From Micromussa lordhowensis (Eukaryota > Cnidaria > Anthozoa > Scleractinia > Lobophylliidae): a DNA stretch of 64,000 bases. The stretch spans positions 7,040,283 through 7,104,282 of the forward strand of contig OZ026606.1 of assembly GCA_964020085.1 (NCBI GenBank). The letters are read 5' to 3'. The notes beneath the pieces were generated by a model, which saw nothing but the letters and a program-made list of their open reading frames with translations, did not search any database and was not told the origin of the DNA. Position numbers and translations under genes: made by a program. Position 1 is the first letter of the stretch. Each line of letters begins with the position of its first letter. Shown piece by piece: positions 45,010 to 53,434 of this stretch.

Positions 45010-45777
45010 TTAAAATGGAACTTTTTTTAAGATTAATGAAAATGCAGTGTCAGCATGATTTAAATAGACTGGTCTTCTTAAGCCATCAGTTACATAGATT
45101 CGAACGCTTGAAACTCTTGTTTTATTGATAGGATTGTATATAACACGACGCGGTTCAAGGGTAAAATTGTAAGAAGGTCTGAGCGTTCCTGTACCAAAAC
45201 TAAAAACAATATCTGATTCTACCCCATCTACTAATGAATCAGAGACTAAATCACAGTGAATATTTAGGACATCTGTATCTTCTGATAGGTTAGGTACTTT
45301 GGGGCTAACGTTTCTCTCATCTCTTAAGATCACCTTATCGAATCCTATTAGTTTACCAAAATTAGATTTACGCAGGTCAAGCTGATAGTTAGCGTCTAAA
45401 GTCACTAAGACTCTAAAAGTTGGTTCATCAAAAGTCACCGTGATTGGAAATTCTTCATCACCATCACCGCCGACTATTTTAGTCTTTTCCTTAATGTAAT
45501 TATCAATATCAGTGTAATCCCAAACTCCTTTTGGAAAATCAATATCTGTAAATGTTTTCCCACCGTCTTTACTGTAAGCTATCTTTTGATTGTCGTAACC
45601 AGAATTTATATTTGTCCATGTAAAAGCCATTGAAATAATTTTATTAAAACCAATATACCAAATCCCATCACTGTGTTCATAGTCTAGCGTTCTAGAAAAC
45701 CTTGTAGTAAAATCACCAGGTCGATTACCAGCTTCATCTTTAACTGCAAAACTGCTTAATGAGATTTCTCTCTCCAT
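45010..45777 (-). CDS. Minor capsid (penton-like) protein
   Basis: 255 residues, predominantly beta. Blocks YQLDLRKSNFGKLIGF, LNIHCDLVSDSLVDG and VRIYVTDGLRRPVYLN match the pattern of the Polinton minor capsid protein, a single jelly-roll that forms the pentameric vertices. It is encoded directly after the PPxY gene (three bases apart) and before the core-like gene, in one capsid cluster. The vertex is where the fibre-like proteins from the + strand would be expected to attach, by analogy with adenoviruses. Confidence 0.75.
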   Translation of the reverse strand: MEREISLSSFAVKDEAGNRPGDFTTRFSRTLDYEHSDGIWYIGFNKIISMAFTWTNINSGYDNQKIAYSKDGGKTFTDIDFPKGVWDYTDIDNYIKEKTKIVGGDGDEEFPITVTFDEPTFRVLVTLDANYQLDLRKSNFGKLIGFDKVILRDERNVSPKVPNLSEDTDVLNIHCDLVSDSLVDGVESDIVFSFGTGTLRPSYNFTLEPRRVIYNPINKTRVSSVRIYVTDGLRRPVYLNHADTAFSLILKKVPF

Positions 45778-45780
45778 ATA

Positions 45781-46818
45781 TCACACCCTGAAATATTTTT
45801 TCACTAACTTTTGATATTGCGACTTATTGATTGATTTTGTTCTTAATAGAGTGTCTAAGATAGTTTGACCCATATTTCTCATCTTGACACTTGTATTGCC
45901 TGCTTCCATTTCACCAATAATTAGTGTTAATTTCTTTAGTAATTCTTGAGCATCATTATAGAAATAGACTCCTCTGCCTCTCCTGACGCCACTTCCCTTT
46001 GTACTTTTCTTTTTCTGTACTTTTAGATAGTCTCTATATTCTTGAATAGGTTTTAGTCTACTATCAGCAAATTTATGAGCCATATCTTTTTCTCGCTCTA
46101 GCTTTTCTATTACATCTTTTGGCAATCCTTTTTTTATGGCTTGTTTTAGTCTATTAGTTGTATTTGTCTTAAATTTACTTGTAATACTGCTTATTTCAGA
46201 ATTTGCTCTTTTTATGTTACTCTCGAGATATTTACTACGTTTAACTGGTGTCATTTCTGGTTGGGATAATCTCATTTCAACATCATCATAGTTAGGAAGA
46301 TTTGCACTATCTAAAATTCTATTAATATCTCCTCTATCTAAATCTTCATCATCATCATCATCAGGTGGTGATTCAATTGCTAAAGGTCCTTCTTCCACAA
46401 AAGAATATTCTGGTGGTAAAGATTCATCTCCTCCTAGATTCCAAAAACTAGGATCCATTTCATATTTTGGTGGCGCGCCTTTAGGTATTATTTGTTTTTC
46501 TGCCTGGGGCGCTACGTAATCTTGGAGATCTAATAATCCTTCTACATCCATATCTTCATATGGATCTACTTCTGGTGCATAATCAATCGCTTCTGGTTTA
46601 CCCGCTGGGGCAGGACGTATTCTCATTTGCGGTCTATTCTTAGGCTTTTGTGCCTTTAACCCATCTATGATTTCATCTAGTCTAAATGATTTTGTTATCC
46701 GCTGGTCAGAAGTCTTACTCTTTATCTTCTCTTCAGTGATCTCATCATAAAGCTGATTCTTCATCCTTCCAGTCTCAGTCCGTTTCTGAGCTAATCGTTT
46801 CCAATTTGAGAGACTCAT
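45781..46818 (-). CDS. Conserved Polinton structural-cluster protein with two PPxY motifs
   Basis: 345 residues. An N-terminal charged region is followed by PPKY (116-119) and PPEY (135-138), then an Asp run (about 153-159), a coiled-coil region and a C-terminal domain (GVYFYNDAQELLKKLTLI, GEMEAGNTSVKMRNMG). The C-terminal domain resembles a conserved Polinton domain of unknown function. PPxY motifs bind WW domains of Nedd4-type ubiquitin ligases and serve as late-domain or trafficking signals in viruses, including adenovirus protein VI. A role in trafficking or exit is inference. ATTAT abuts the ATG. Confidence 0.7.
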   Translation of the reverse strand: MSLSNWKRLAQKRTETGRMKNQLYDEITEEKIKSKTSDQRITKSFRLDEIIDGLKAQKPKNRPQMRIRPAPAGKPEAIDYAPEVDPYEDMDVEGLLDLQDYVAPQAEKQIIPKGAPPKYEMDPSFWNLGGDESLPPEYSFVEEGPLAIESPPDDDDDEDLDRGDINRILDSANLPNYDDVEMRLSQPEMTPVKRSKYLESNIKRANSEISSITSKFKTNTTNRLKQAIKKGLPKDVIEKLEREKDMAHKFADSRLKPIQEYRDYLKVQKKKSTKGSGVRRGRGVYFYNDAQELLKKLTLIIGEMEAGNTSVKMRNMGQTILDTLLRTKSINKSQYQKLVKKYFRV

Positions 46819-46888
46819 ATAATATTTATATTTTTTATATTATGTGGCATAATATGAGTCATTTATTAAAAAAATATTAATTATATAG
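46819..46888. promoter_or_regulatory. Divergent intergenic promoter region
   Basis: Seventy bases, almost all A/T, separate the start codons of the - strand PPxY gene and the + strand ATPase gene. Start motifs abut both ATGs (ATATTAT and ATTATATAG). This is the only head-to-head divide between the two large gene blocks. Confidence 0.6.
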
Positions 46889-47527
46889 ATGAAAATTCCT
46901 AATTATGATTCAGCTTCTAATAATGACAGCAATTTCAAACGACTGCTACCTTATATGCCTTCAGACAATTTTCGAATGTTAATTTGTGGACCAAGCGGTT
47001 GTGGTAAAACTAACGTTCTCATGCATATGCTTTGTAATCCTCTACTCTACTATGATAAGATTTACTTGTTTTCAAAAAATCTTGAGCAACCAAAGTACAG
47101 ACAACTATTAGAAACATTTCAACCCATTTCAGAAGAGGTTGGTTATGATGTCATAGAAGAGAGTAATGGTGATGTCATTCCTCTGGAAAGCCTAGACCAC
47201 GATAATCAAAAAATAGTTATCTTTGATGACTTTGCTTGTGAACGAAACCAAAAACCTCTCATTGAATATTTTATTGGTGGCCGTCATAAAAATTGCAGTG
47301 TAATCTATTTAAGTCAATCTTATTATCTCACTCCCAAAGACATCAGGTTGAATTGCTCTCATTTTTGTATTTTTGACTCTCCAAGTAATGCAGAGACAGC
47401 AAGAATGTGTAAAGAAGTCAATGTACCTAAGAAGCGATTCGAGAGTGCGACTAGTGAGCCTTATAGTTTTGCGTACATTGATAAGACAAAAAAGACAATC
47501 AGAAAAAATTTCAATGAAAATATATAG
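46889..47527 (+). CDS. Genome-packaging ATPase (FtsK/HerA, A32-like)
   Basis: 212 residues with Walker A GPSGCGKT (34-41), Walker B IVIFDDF (D113, D114) and a downstream VIYLSQSYY sensor-like block. The length and motif order are those of the Polinton/NCLDV packaging ATPase that loads DNA into capsids. It leads the right-hand + strand block, preceded by ATTATATAG. A full-length packaging motor supports the idea that the element forms virions. Confidence 0.93.
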   Translation: MKIPNYDSASNNDSNFKRLLPYMPSDNFRMLICGPSGCGKTNVLMHMLCNPLLYYDKIYLFSKNLEQPKYRQLLETFQPISEEVGYDVIEESNGDVIPLESLDHDNQKIVIFDDFACERNQKPLIEYFIGGRHKNCSVIYLSQSYYLTPKDIRLNCSHFCIFDSPSNAETARMCKEVNVPKKRFESATSEPYSFAYIDKTKKTIRKNFNENI

Positions 47528-47528
47528 G

Positions 47529-47765
47529 ATGGATAGAATTAGTTTGCCGAGAAGATTAACACACGAAATATTTAATGTGTTTAATGAGATAAATTTTTTA
47601 TTAGAGAATCTTACTAGTAAACTAGAATGTTTAAAAGAAGTTGAAAAAAAATACAACGAATCTATTTCTGATGAAATACTATTATTAATTAAAAATCTCA
47701 AAATGTTAGATTCTGATTACTTAAGAGATCGAGAAGAAGAAGAAGAAGAAGAAGAAGAAATTTAA
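47529..47765 (+). CDS. Small helical protein with Glu-repeat tail
   Basis: 78 residues starting MDRISLPRRL, helical in the middle, ending in a run of Glu encoded by GAA/GAAGAA repeats. The ATG at 47529 follows the ATPase stop by one base, and AATATATAGG precedes it, so this start is preferred over the longer overlapping frame from 47373. No family is recognised. Confidence 0.65.
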   Translation: MDRISLPRRLTHEIFNVFNEINFLLENLTSKLECLKEVEKKYNESISDEILLLIKNLKMLDSDYLRDREEEEEEEEEI

Positions 47766-47780
47766 TTTAGTATATTATAT

Positions 47781-50700
47781 ATGGGTTTTAGCAATGGACA
47801 ACTTGAATCAACATCAGCAACAGGAAGAGGTGAAAAAGGTGATCCTGGTTTACCTGGAATTGGATTTAGTCTAACTGATGATGGTAATTTTGATATTGAT
47901 AGTAAGCGATTAACTGAAGTAGCCCTTCCTATCGATAATAATGATGCAGCAACAAAAGAGTATGTAGATAATAACCTACCAGCTATTGATTTGTCACCTT
48001 ATCTGAAAAGAGATGGAACAACTTCAATGACTGGTCATTTAAATATGAATAATCATAAGATTAGTGATTTAGAAGATGCTACGGATGATAATGATGCTGT
48101 ACCTCTAAAACAATTAAAGGAGATGACAACAGATCATAGGACAAATTATCATTTGCAACCTAGTTTTACTTTTTATAAAGATTTTGGTGATAAAGCAGAA
48201 TGTACTAAAGGATCTATACCTATTCCTGGGCACACTGATCATTTTGAACTATTAGAAGCGCCTCGAGAAGGGGCGCAATCTGGTTATGCTTATTCTACTG
48301 TTCGACTAGTGAACAATTTAGAAATAGATCCTAATTATTCTATCGTTTTTGAAATATTTGGATATGATGGAACAAATATAGTTACAGATGGTGATTCAGA
48401 TAGGCTATTATTTACAAATGTCACTGGTAATGCAAACATAATTGATTTTAGTCATGATTGGTTTAGCAATTACGCAAAAGCTTACATAATATTTAATAGT
48501 TCTAAAAGAGATGTGAACATCCGTTTACAATTTCGATATTATGGTTCCAGTAACTCTAATTTTAAATTTCTATTTTTTAGTAGATGTGTCAAAGGAATAC
48601 AAAGGACTAGTTTTGATCATAGATTATTTAATGTTAAAAGTACTGATTTTTCAGGAACAATATTAAATTTTGAACCGATCAATATGAATAATGAAAAGAT
48701 AATCAATATTGGTAATCCTACTGACTCTAAAGATGCAACAAGCAAAGAATATGTTGACGATGAAGACGCTAAACAGGATATTGCTATTAATGATTTATCT
48801 TCTAGAAAAGCAGATAGGTCAGAAGTATTACTCCTAAACGGAAGCCAAAACATGACTGGTAATCTTTCTATGAATGGAAATAGGATTTTTAGCTTACCTA
48901 TTCCAACTGGGCCGCAGCAACCTGTGACAAAGACTTATTTAGAAAGTCAAATTGCTTCCATACCACAGTCTGATTTAAGTCTTTATCTCAAAGTAGATGG
49001 TTCTCGTGCTATGACTGGAAATCTCAAGATGAATGACAATAAAATAACAGATTTAGAGACTCAAGATGATGTCCCAATCATTGATTACCCTAATTATGTA
49101 AAAGATTCTAAAATGGCTGTTAATAAACTTTATGTCAATGAAAACTTTTTAAAATTAAAAGGTGATGACTATGACTTAAAAGGTAAACGGATAAGAAATA
49201 CTGAACCATATGGTGTCAATACTTTTGATACAAATGATTTGGTCTCCAAGGCATTTGTCTTAGCAGAAATAAGTAAGCTACCTACAGATGTATTAAAATT
49301 GGATGGTTCACGTGCTATGACAGGTACTCTCCAAATGGGTGATAATGCTATCACTGGAATTAGGAGTAGTTCAGCAGACGATGCAGCCCTAACTGTTGGA
49401 GGAGCTAAGTCTACATATCTGCCCCTTACTGGTGATCGAGGGATGCAAGGAAATCTCGATATGGGAGGAAATTCTATTAGAAATATTAAACCTTTTGTTG
49501 AAGATGACTCAAGTCAAGCAGCACAAAATGCTCAATCCAATGATGTTATTAACTTTGGGTATTTTCACGGACAGAGAGGTCAACTAAAAAGACAAATAAA
49601 TGATGTCGCTGCAGCAGCTCTTAACAGGAAAAATCCTTATCCCATGGAAGGAGATCTCGATATGGCCAATCATAGCATTATCCGTTTGAAAGATCCAAAT
49701 TCATCAGATAGCTTTCACGCTTCCAATGTTAACTATGTTAATAGGACAATTAGTGATAATAACGCTGTTATTAACTCTTTGATAGAAGATAAAGTGAGTG
49801 AAGCAGAAGCACTTAATATTAAAGCAAACCGACAAGAGAATGAATTCTCTTTTGTTATGGATGATGACCTATTTAAAGAAGATGATGATGATATTACTAA
49901 AGCTGGAAAAAAAGATAGAGATTTTTATCAAATTAAACGAGAGACTTATCGATTTAAAATTAAGTATGATGATTCCATCCATTATTATAGTACTCGATTA
50001 ACTATTGATTTAAAATCATTAGATTTAGGTGAGTATACATTAGCTTTTGAAATGTATTATGGTAATAAAGTGGATAAAGATGAAGTGGTTGTTAACGCTG
50101 TATCCGAAACTTTGAATGTATCACGTAATAATACAAATACTTTTTCTGATCATAGTAGAACAATTATCAATTTTCATAAATATGGAAACATTGGGATTAT
50201 TGATTTAGATATTGATTTAACTTTAAAGTACTGGAGTGGTGAAACTTATGATTTTTTCACAAACATCTTTGTAGTTGTTTATGGTGTAAGTGGTCATCAG
50301 AATGACGTTGACCCACGAATTTGGGATAGATTCTATACCATCAGAAACAAAGTTATTAATTATGAAGCACCTATAGATATGGGTAATCGTCAGATAAAAG
50401 GATTATCTGATGGGAATGAAAACGGTGATGCTGTTAATGTGAAACAACTGAATGAAACAGAAGATAATGTTGTAAAATATGTTGATGGTGAAATTGCAAA
50501 AGTAAATAGTGAAATTGCAAAAGAAAATCCTACTATTAATGAAAATAAAAATGTTATAGAATTAATAGTAAAATATATATTAAGTAATGATTCAAAGATT
50601 TCTTTAATAAAAGATTTGTATTTTTCTGATAGTAATGAAGGTAGAACACCAAATACATATGCGTTTGTAACTACTGGTGATAACACAGGTGATTTTACTT

Positions 50701-51119
50701 TTTATTATGTCTTCCAGCATAGTGCAATTACTAATAATGTAATGGCTGTACATTTTGATATTAAGAATACAAGAGGTGTATTTATTTTTGTTGATAAAAG
50801 CAAAGTAGTAATTTCACGTAATCCTACAATAGATGAACCATCTTTAAGATCATTTAATATTCCAAATAATTCTTTAGGAAAGCAAGTCCTATTTTGGATT
50901 TGGGTAAAAGGCACAGTTATGAATATAATTTTTAGTGGAATTAGTGCTCCAATTAATGTGGGTAATGCTTTTGTAGATACTACTATAAGAAGAGTAAATG
51001 TAGAAGATAATCCTTTCACTAAGGTGAGAGGATTAATAACTAAAAATATTTATGATAATACCAGTCAAGCTTATCAGTTAATAAAAGAATTTGAGAAGAG
51101 CGAAGGAACTATTATATAA
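47781..51119 (+). CDS. Long fibre-like protein with tail-fibre repeats
   Basis: 1112 residues. The N-terminus MGFSNGQLESTSATG leads into a short collagen-like GEKGDPGLPG, then KRLTEVALPIDNNDAATKEYVD. About nine repeats follow of the form DG..xMTGxLxMNxxxIxxLxxPxxxxDAxxKxYV, a pattern well known from phage tail fibres. Larger globular regions interrupt them (about residues 120-280, 690-860 and 930-1110). Such proteins trimerise and bind receptors. The 13-residue start and the KRLT...D(A/T)TK block are shared with the next gene, suggesting a common anchor to the capsid vertex. Attachment is inferred from composition and by analogy with adenovirus fibres. ATTATAT abuts the ATG. Confidence 0.75.
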   Translation: MGFSNGQLESTSATGRGEKGDPGLPGIGFSLTDDGNFDIDSKRLTEVALPIDNNDAATKEYVDNNLPAIDLSPYLKRDGTTSMTGHLNMNNHKISDLEDATDDNDAVPLKQLKEMTTDHRTNYHLQPSFTFYKDFGDKAECTKGSIPIPGHTDHFELLEAPREGAQSGYAYSTVRLVNNLEIDPNYSIVFEIFGYDGTNIVTDGDSDRLLFTNVTGNANIIDFSHDWFSNYAKAYIIFNSSKRDVNIRLQFRYYGSSNSNFKFLFFSRCVKGIQRTSFDHRLFNVKSTDFSGTILNFEPINMNNEKIINIGNPTDSKDATSKEYVDDEDAKQDIAINDLSSRKADRSEVLLLNGSQNMTGNLSMNGNRIFSLPIPTGPQQPVTKTYLESQIASIPQSDLSLYLKVDGSRAMTGNLKMNDNKITDLETQDDVPIIDYPNYVKDSKMAVNKLYVNENFLKLKGDDYDLKGKRIRNTEPYGVNTFDTNDLVSKAFVLAEISKLPTDVLKLDGSRAMTGTLQMGDNAITGIRSSSADDAALTVGGAKSTYLPLTGDRGMQGNLDMGGNSIRNIKPFVEDDSSQAAQNAQSNDVINFGYFHGQRGQLKRQINDVAAAALNRKNPYPMEGDLDMANHSIIRLKDPNSSDSFHASNVNYVNRTISDNNAVINSLIEDKVSEAEALNIKANRQENEFSFVMDDDLFKEDDDDITKAGKKDRDFYQIKRETYRFKIKYDDSIHYYSTRLTIDLKSLDLGEYTLAFEMYYGNKVDKDEVVVNAVSETLNVSRNNTNTFSDHSRTIINFHKYGNIGIIDLDIDLTLKYWSGETYDFFTNIFVVVYGVSGHQNDVDPRIWDRFYTIRNKVINYEAPIDMGNRQIKGLSDGNENGDAVNVKQLNETEDNVVKYVDGEIAKVNSEIAKENPTINENKNVIELIVKYILSNDSKISLIKDLYFSDSNEGRTPNTYAFVTTGDNTGDFTFYYVFQHSAITNNVMAVHFDIKNTRGVFIFVDKSKVVISRNPTIDEPSLRSFNIPNNSLGKQVLFWIWVKGTVMNIIFSGISAPINVGNAFVDTTIRRVNVEDNPFTKVRGLITKNIYDNTSQAYQLIKEFEKSEGTII

Positions 51120-51130
51120 TATAAATATAT

Positions 51131-51880
51131 ATGGGATTTACAAATGGGCAACATGAAAAACCATCAACGACAGGAAAAGTAGAAAAGGTTAAAAAAGGAA
51201 TAGGCTTAAAATTAACTCCAGACAACCATTTCCATTTACAAAACAAGAGATTAACTAACATTTCCGCTCCAATAAATGATCACGACGCAACCACTAAACG
51301 TTTCGTATCTGATTTATTAAAGACAAAAGCAGCAACTACATACGTTAACAATGAACTAGCTAAAAAGACTAACTCATCAGCTTTAAAGGATTACGCTTTA
51401 ATTACTGATTTAGGAACTTTAGCAATCGAATTCAATGATGCATTAAAAAGCAAAGTCGATTACAATGATTTAGAGACTAAGACGCAAAGTACAAATACCT
51501 CTGTCCACCCGTTCATCACAGTCTATGCAGAAGAGAATGGACCACTGATTAAAAGTACACTCCAATGGAGTTTCGGTAATGGATGTGAGCGAAATAAGCA
51601 ATATGGTTGGCCTAGTCCTGTAGACGGTAAAATAGTTCGTGGCAGCATTTGTGTTTGCGCGGGCAATAGGCAAGCATCTGAAGTGATCGTCGGCTTAGTA
51701 CACAATGGTGCTGATAAAGATTTAAAAATTATCAAACCTGCGGATGAGTGGTCAAAGATGACTATTTTCAGCGATCCGATTACGATACGAGCCGGTGACA
51801 CGATCAATTTTCGAAGCAAAACATCGAATTCATCTGTAACACACGCGATGGTAAACTTATTGATCGAAATTGATGTCTAG
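51131..51880 (+). CDS. Short fibre-like protein sharing the long fibre's N-terminus
   Basis: 249 residues. It begins MGFTNGQHEKPSTTG, then IGLKLTPDNHF and KRLTNISAPINDHDATTK, paralogous to the start of the long fibre. A helical shaft follows, then a distinct C-terminal beta-rich domain (about residues 125-249; PSPVDGKIVRGSICV, FSDPITIRAGDTINF) that could be a binding head. It lies 11 bases after the long fibre gene, with AAATATAT at its ATG. Confidence 0.72.
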   Translation: MGFTNGQHEKPSTTGKVEKVKKGIGLKLTPDNHFHLQNKRLTNISAPINDHDATTKRFVSDLLKTKAATTYVNNELAKKTNSSALKDYALITDLGTLAIEFNDALKSKVDYNDLETKTQSTNTSVHPFITVYAEENGPLIKSTLQWSFGNGCERNKQYGWPSPVDGKIVRGSICVCAGNRQASEVIVGLVHNGADKDLKIIKPADEWSKMTIFSDPITIRAGDTINFRSKTSNSSVTHAMVNLLIEIDV

Positions 51881-52184
51881 TATGAAAATATATGAAGCGT
51901 GTCTGATGCAAATGAGTTTCAGACACGTCAGATATTTGAAACGCTTCATCCACCCACGCTAAATTAATGGCTTGCCTGATGCGCATGGGTGGATGAACCG
52001 TGTCTTATATGTGAAGCGTGGGTGGATGGAAAAAAGTGCACCACATGCTCGAGAAAACCGGGTTGGTGCAATATAAATATTCCAATTGAATTGAGTAGAG
52101 AAACAGCGAGCAAATGGTGGTGCTTTTGGAGGTGGGGAATGGCCGCCCCTGAATCCTGATACGGCACGTGCAGGCGCTTGTTAG
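51881..52184. promoter_or_regulatory. Non-coding region with nested inverted repeats
   Basis: Perfect or near-perfect inverted repeats crowd this stretch: CGTGTCTGA/TCAGACACG (51898-51906, 51919-51927), GAAGCGT/ACGCTTC (51894-51900, 51941-51947), a 14-bp pair CATCCACCCACGCT/AGCGTGGGTGGATG (51947-51960, 52015-52028) and TGCACCA/TGGTGCA (52037-52043, 52064-52070). No ORF of the element uses it. It may be a terminator or packaging region, or the 5' part of the structured RNA that follows. Confidence 0.5.
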
Positions 52185-52385
52185 GGATAGTAGGGTGAGA
52201 CCGTCTACGGTGATAACCCTCGGGTGAACCCGTCCCGGCCCAGTAGATAACTGGGGGTGCTCAGAGGTCTTTCGGGATCTCAAACACGCGAGCGACAGCC
52301 GCCTTGTCAGCGGCGCGAAAGTCCTAGCCGAGACTAGGCAAGTAACAGCCACCGAGCACCCCCGACCAGGGTTTTGTCATTTTTT
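52185..52385 (+). ncRNA. Putative structured RNA of unknown class
   Basis: A comparatively GC-rich stretch in an otherwise AT-rich, gene-dense element. Helices readable by eye on the + strand are AGGGT/ACCCT (52192, 52216) enclosing ACCG/CGGT, CGGG/CCCG (52221, 52229), CCCAG/CTGGG (52239, 52251), and a perfect 10-bp stem GGGGGTGCTC/GAGCACCCCC (52253-52262, 52354-52363). The stem encloses three hairpins: one with a TTCG loop (52264-52281), GCCGC/GCGGC (52298, 52310) and CCTAG/CTAGG (52323, 52334). The CCCAG/CTGGG helix and the 10-bp stem overlap by three bases, so they may alternate. T runs follow (TTTT at 52372, T6 at 52380-52385), and CGGCCCAGTAGA (52236-52247) resembles a Pol III box A. The strand, extent and transcript are inferred. 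Confidence 0.5.
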
Positions 52386-52425
52386 GTCACGCATTTTAGA
52401 AAAATTTATCTTATCCAAAGAATAG

Positions 52426-52686
52426 ATGGATATCAAAAGTTTATCTTCTTTGATAGATGAAAGTAGAAAGTTTATTAAAATTTCTCTCGAAAAGAGGGGA
52501 AAAAAATCAATCACATCTTTTGAAAAGTTTGAAGGTTTCAATTTAAAAGATTGGAAGAAAAAGTTAGCGTGTAACGGTTTTATTAGAGACCAAACTGTAA
52601 ACCTTCAAGGTGATCAAACTGAAAAAATATATGATGAATTAATCCAAATGGGCTATGATAGCGATCAAATTGTTTTTAATTTATAA
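52426..52686 (+). CDS. Small hypothetical protein
   Basis: 86 residues (MDIKSLSSLI start, Lys-rich middle, C-terminal DQIVFNL). No family is recognised. GAATAG precedes the ATG, a weaker version of the element's start motif. It lies between the non-coding region and the membrane-protein gene. Confidence 0.6.
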   Translation: MDIKSLSSLIDESRKFIKISLEKRGKKSITSFEKFEGFNLKDWKKKLACNGFIRDQTVNLQGDQTEKIYDELIQMGYDSDQIVFNL

Positions 52687-52705
52687 ATATAATAAAAATA
52701 ATATA

Positions 52706-53188
52706 ATGATGGCTAAAAAGAATATTTTCGATTGGAATCATATTTCAGACAAATTATCGACTGATGAAGTAGACGAACTAAAGTCTTATTATCTAAGCTA
52801 TCATAGGAAATGTTGGGCTTTCAAAATGGCTTACAAAAGATTCAAATTGCTCAAATTCATTGGTAATTCACTCTCTGTTCTGACCGCTTCAGGTGGAATT
52901 GCTAGCGCTATTGCTACTGGTGGTATCAGTCTCATAGCGATTAGTACAGTGGCATTATTAGTTAAAGGATATATGGAACACAAAGGTTTAGACTTAAAAA
53001 TTCAAAATTGTACCTATGCCTATCAAAGTTACCAGCATTTGTTAATAATGATTCGAGAAGCGATGCGCTCAGGTGATCTTAACCGAGAAAGTTTAATTAA
53101 TCAAATGACAAGTGTTGACAATTTTGTGATTGATAATAGTCCAATTGTTGATAAATATTTAAAGATGTATGACGCTAAAATGTCTTAA
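52706..53188 (+). CDS. Two-segment membrane protein
   Basis: 160 residues from ATG 52706, chosen over an in-frame ATG at 52655 because AATAATATA abuts it and the upstream stretch overlaps the preceding gene. A helical, basic N-terminus is followed by a hydrophobic double segment (about residues 52-88: SVLTASGGIASAIATGG, ISLIAISTVALLVKGYM) that could form a membrane hairpin, then a helical C-terminus (CTYAYQSYQHLL). It is the rightmost gene, and its stop overlaps the first bases of the right inverted repeat. A membrane-remodelling virion or entry role is possible but not shown. Confidence 0.7.
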   Translation: MMAKKNIFDWNHISDKLSTDEVDELKSYYLSYHRKCWAFKMAYKRFKLLKFIGNSLSVLTASGGIASAIATGGISLIAISTVALLVKGYMEHKGLDLKIQNCTYAYQSYQHLLIMIREAMRSGDLNRESLINQMTSVDNFVIDNSPIVDKYLKMYDAKMS

Positions 53189-53434
53189 AAATCAGCATCG
53201 TGAGAACAATCTAAATTTTACTATATCCTACACTATCCTACGCATTTTAGGCATTTTTGTGCGTAAAATAGTATGTCTAATTTTTACGATATCTACGCTA
53301 CTTACACTACCTACGCATAACTACGCTGTTTTAGTGTATTATATCATATATTTTAGACTCAGATTTTTACACTAACTACGCTGAGATGCGTAAAATTCAG
53401 AAATTGCGGTAGCTGCCCCAATTACTACACTACT
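53188..53434 (-). repeat. Polinton right terminal inverted repeat
   Basis: 247 bases ending CTACACTACT, the reverse complement of the left repeat with no mismatch that I could find. The identity suggests recent insertion or recent correction between the ends. Confidence 0.95.

Larger units (their letters stand above)
33340..53434. mobile_element. Complete Polinton/Maverick virus-like element
   Basis: The 20,095-bp element begins AGTAGTGTAG and ends CTACACTACT, has 247-bp inverted ends and a TACATT duplication. It carries the defining Polinton genes: protein-primed PolB, chromodomain integrase, adenain-type protease, FtsK/HerA-type ATPase, major capsid protein and penton-like minor capsid protein. 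It also carries a VLTF3-like factor, a PLA2-like protein, two fibre-like proteins and small virion-like proteins. About fifteen genes read on the - strand left of 46818; most of the rest read on the + strand right of 46889. All structural ORFs are open, and the two end genes stop at or within the inverted repeats. It lies in intron 2 of the Cas-family gene, so it should be tolerated as intronic DNA. Confidence 0.97.

Noticed and set aside
49798..50001. Extra ORFs inside the polB and fibre genes
   Set aside because: They are shadows of well-supported genes in other frames.
52140..52370. Group I intron or RNase P-like core in the structured region
   Set aside because: Words such as AATCCTGATACGGC, GCGCGAAAGTCC and GAGACTAGG recall conserved core elements, but their order and spacing do not fit either ribozyme, and there is no interrupted gene.
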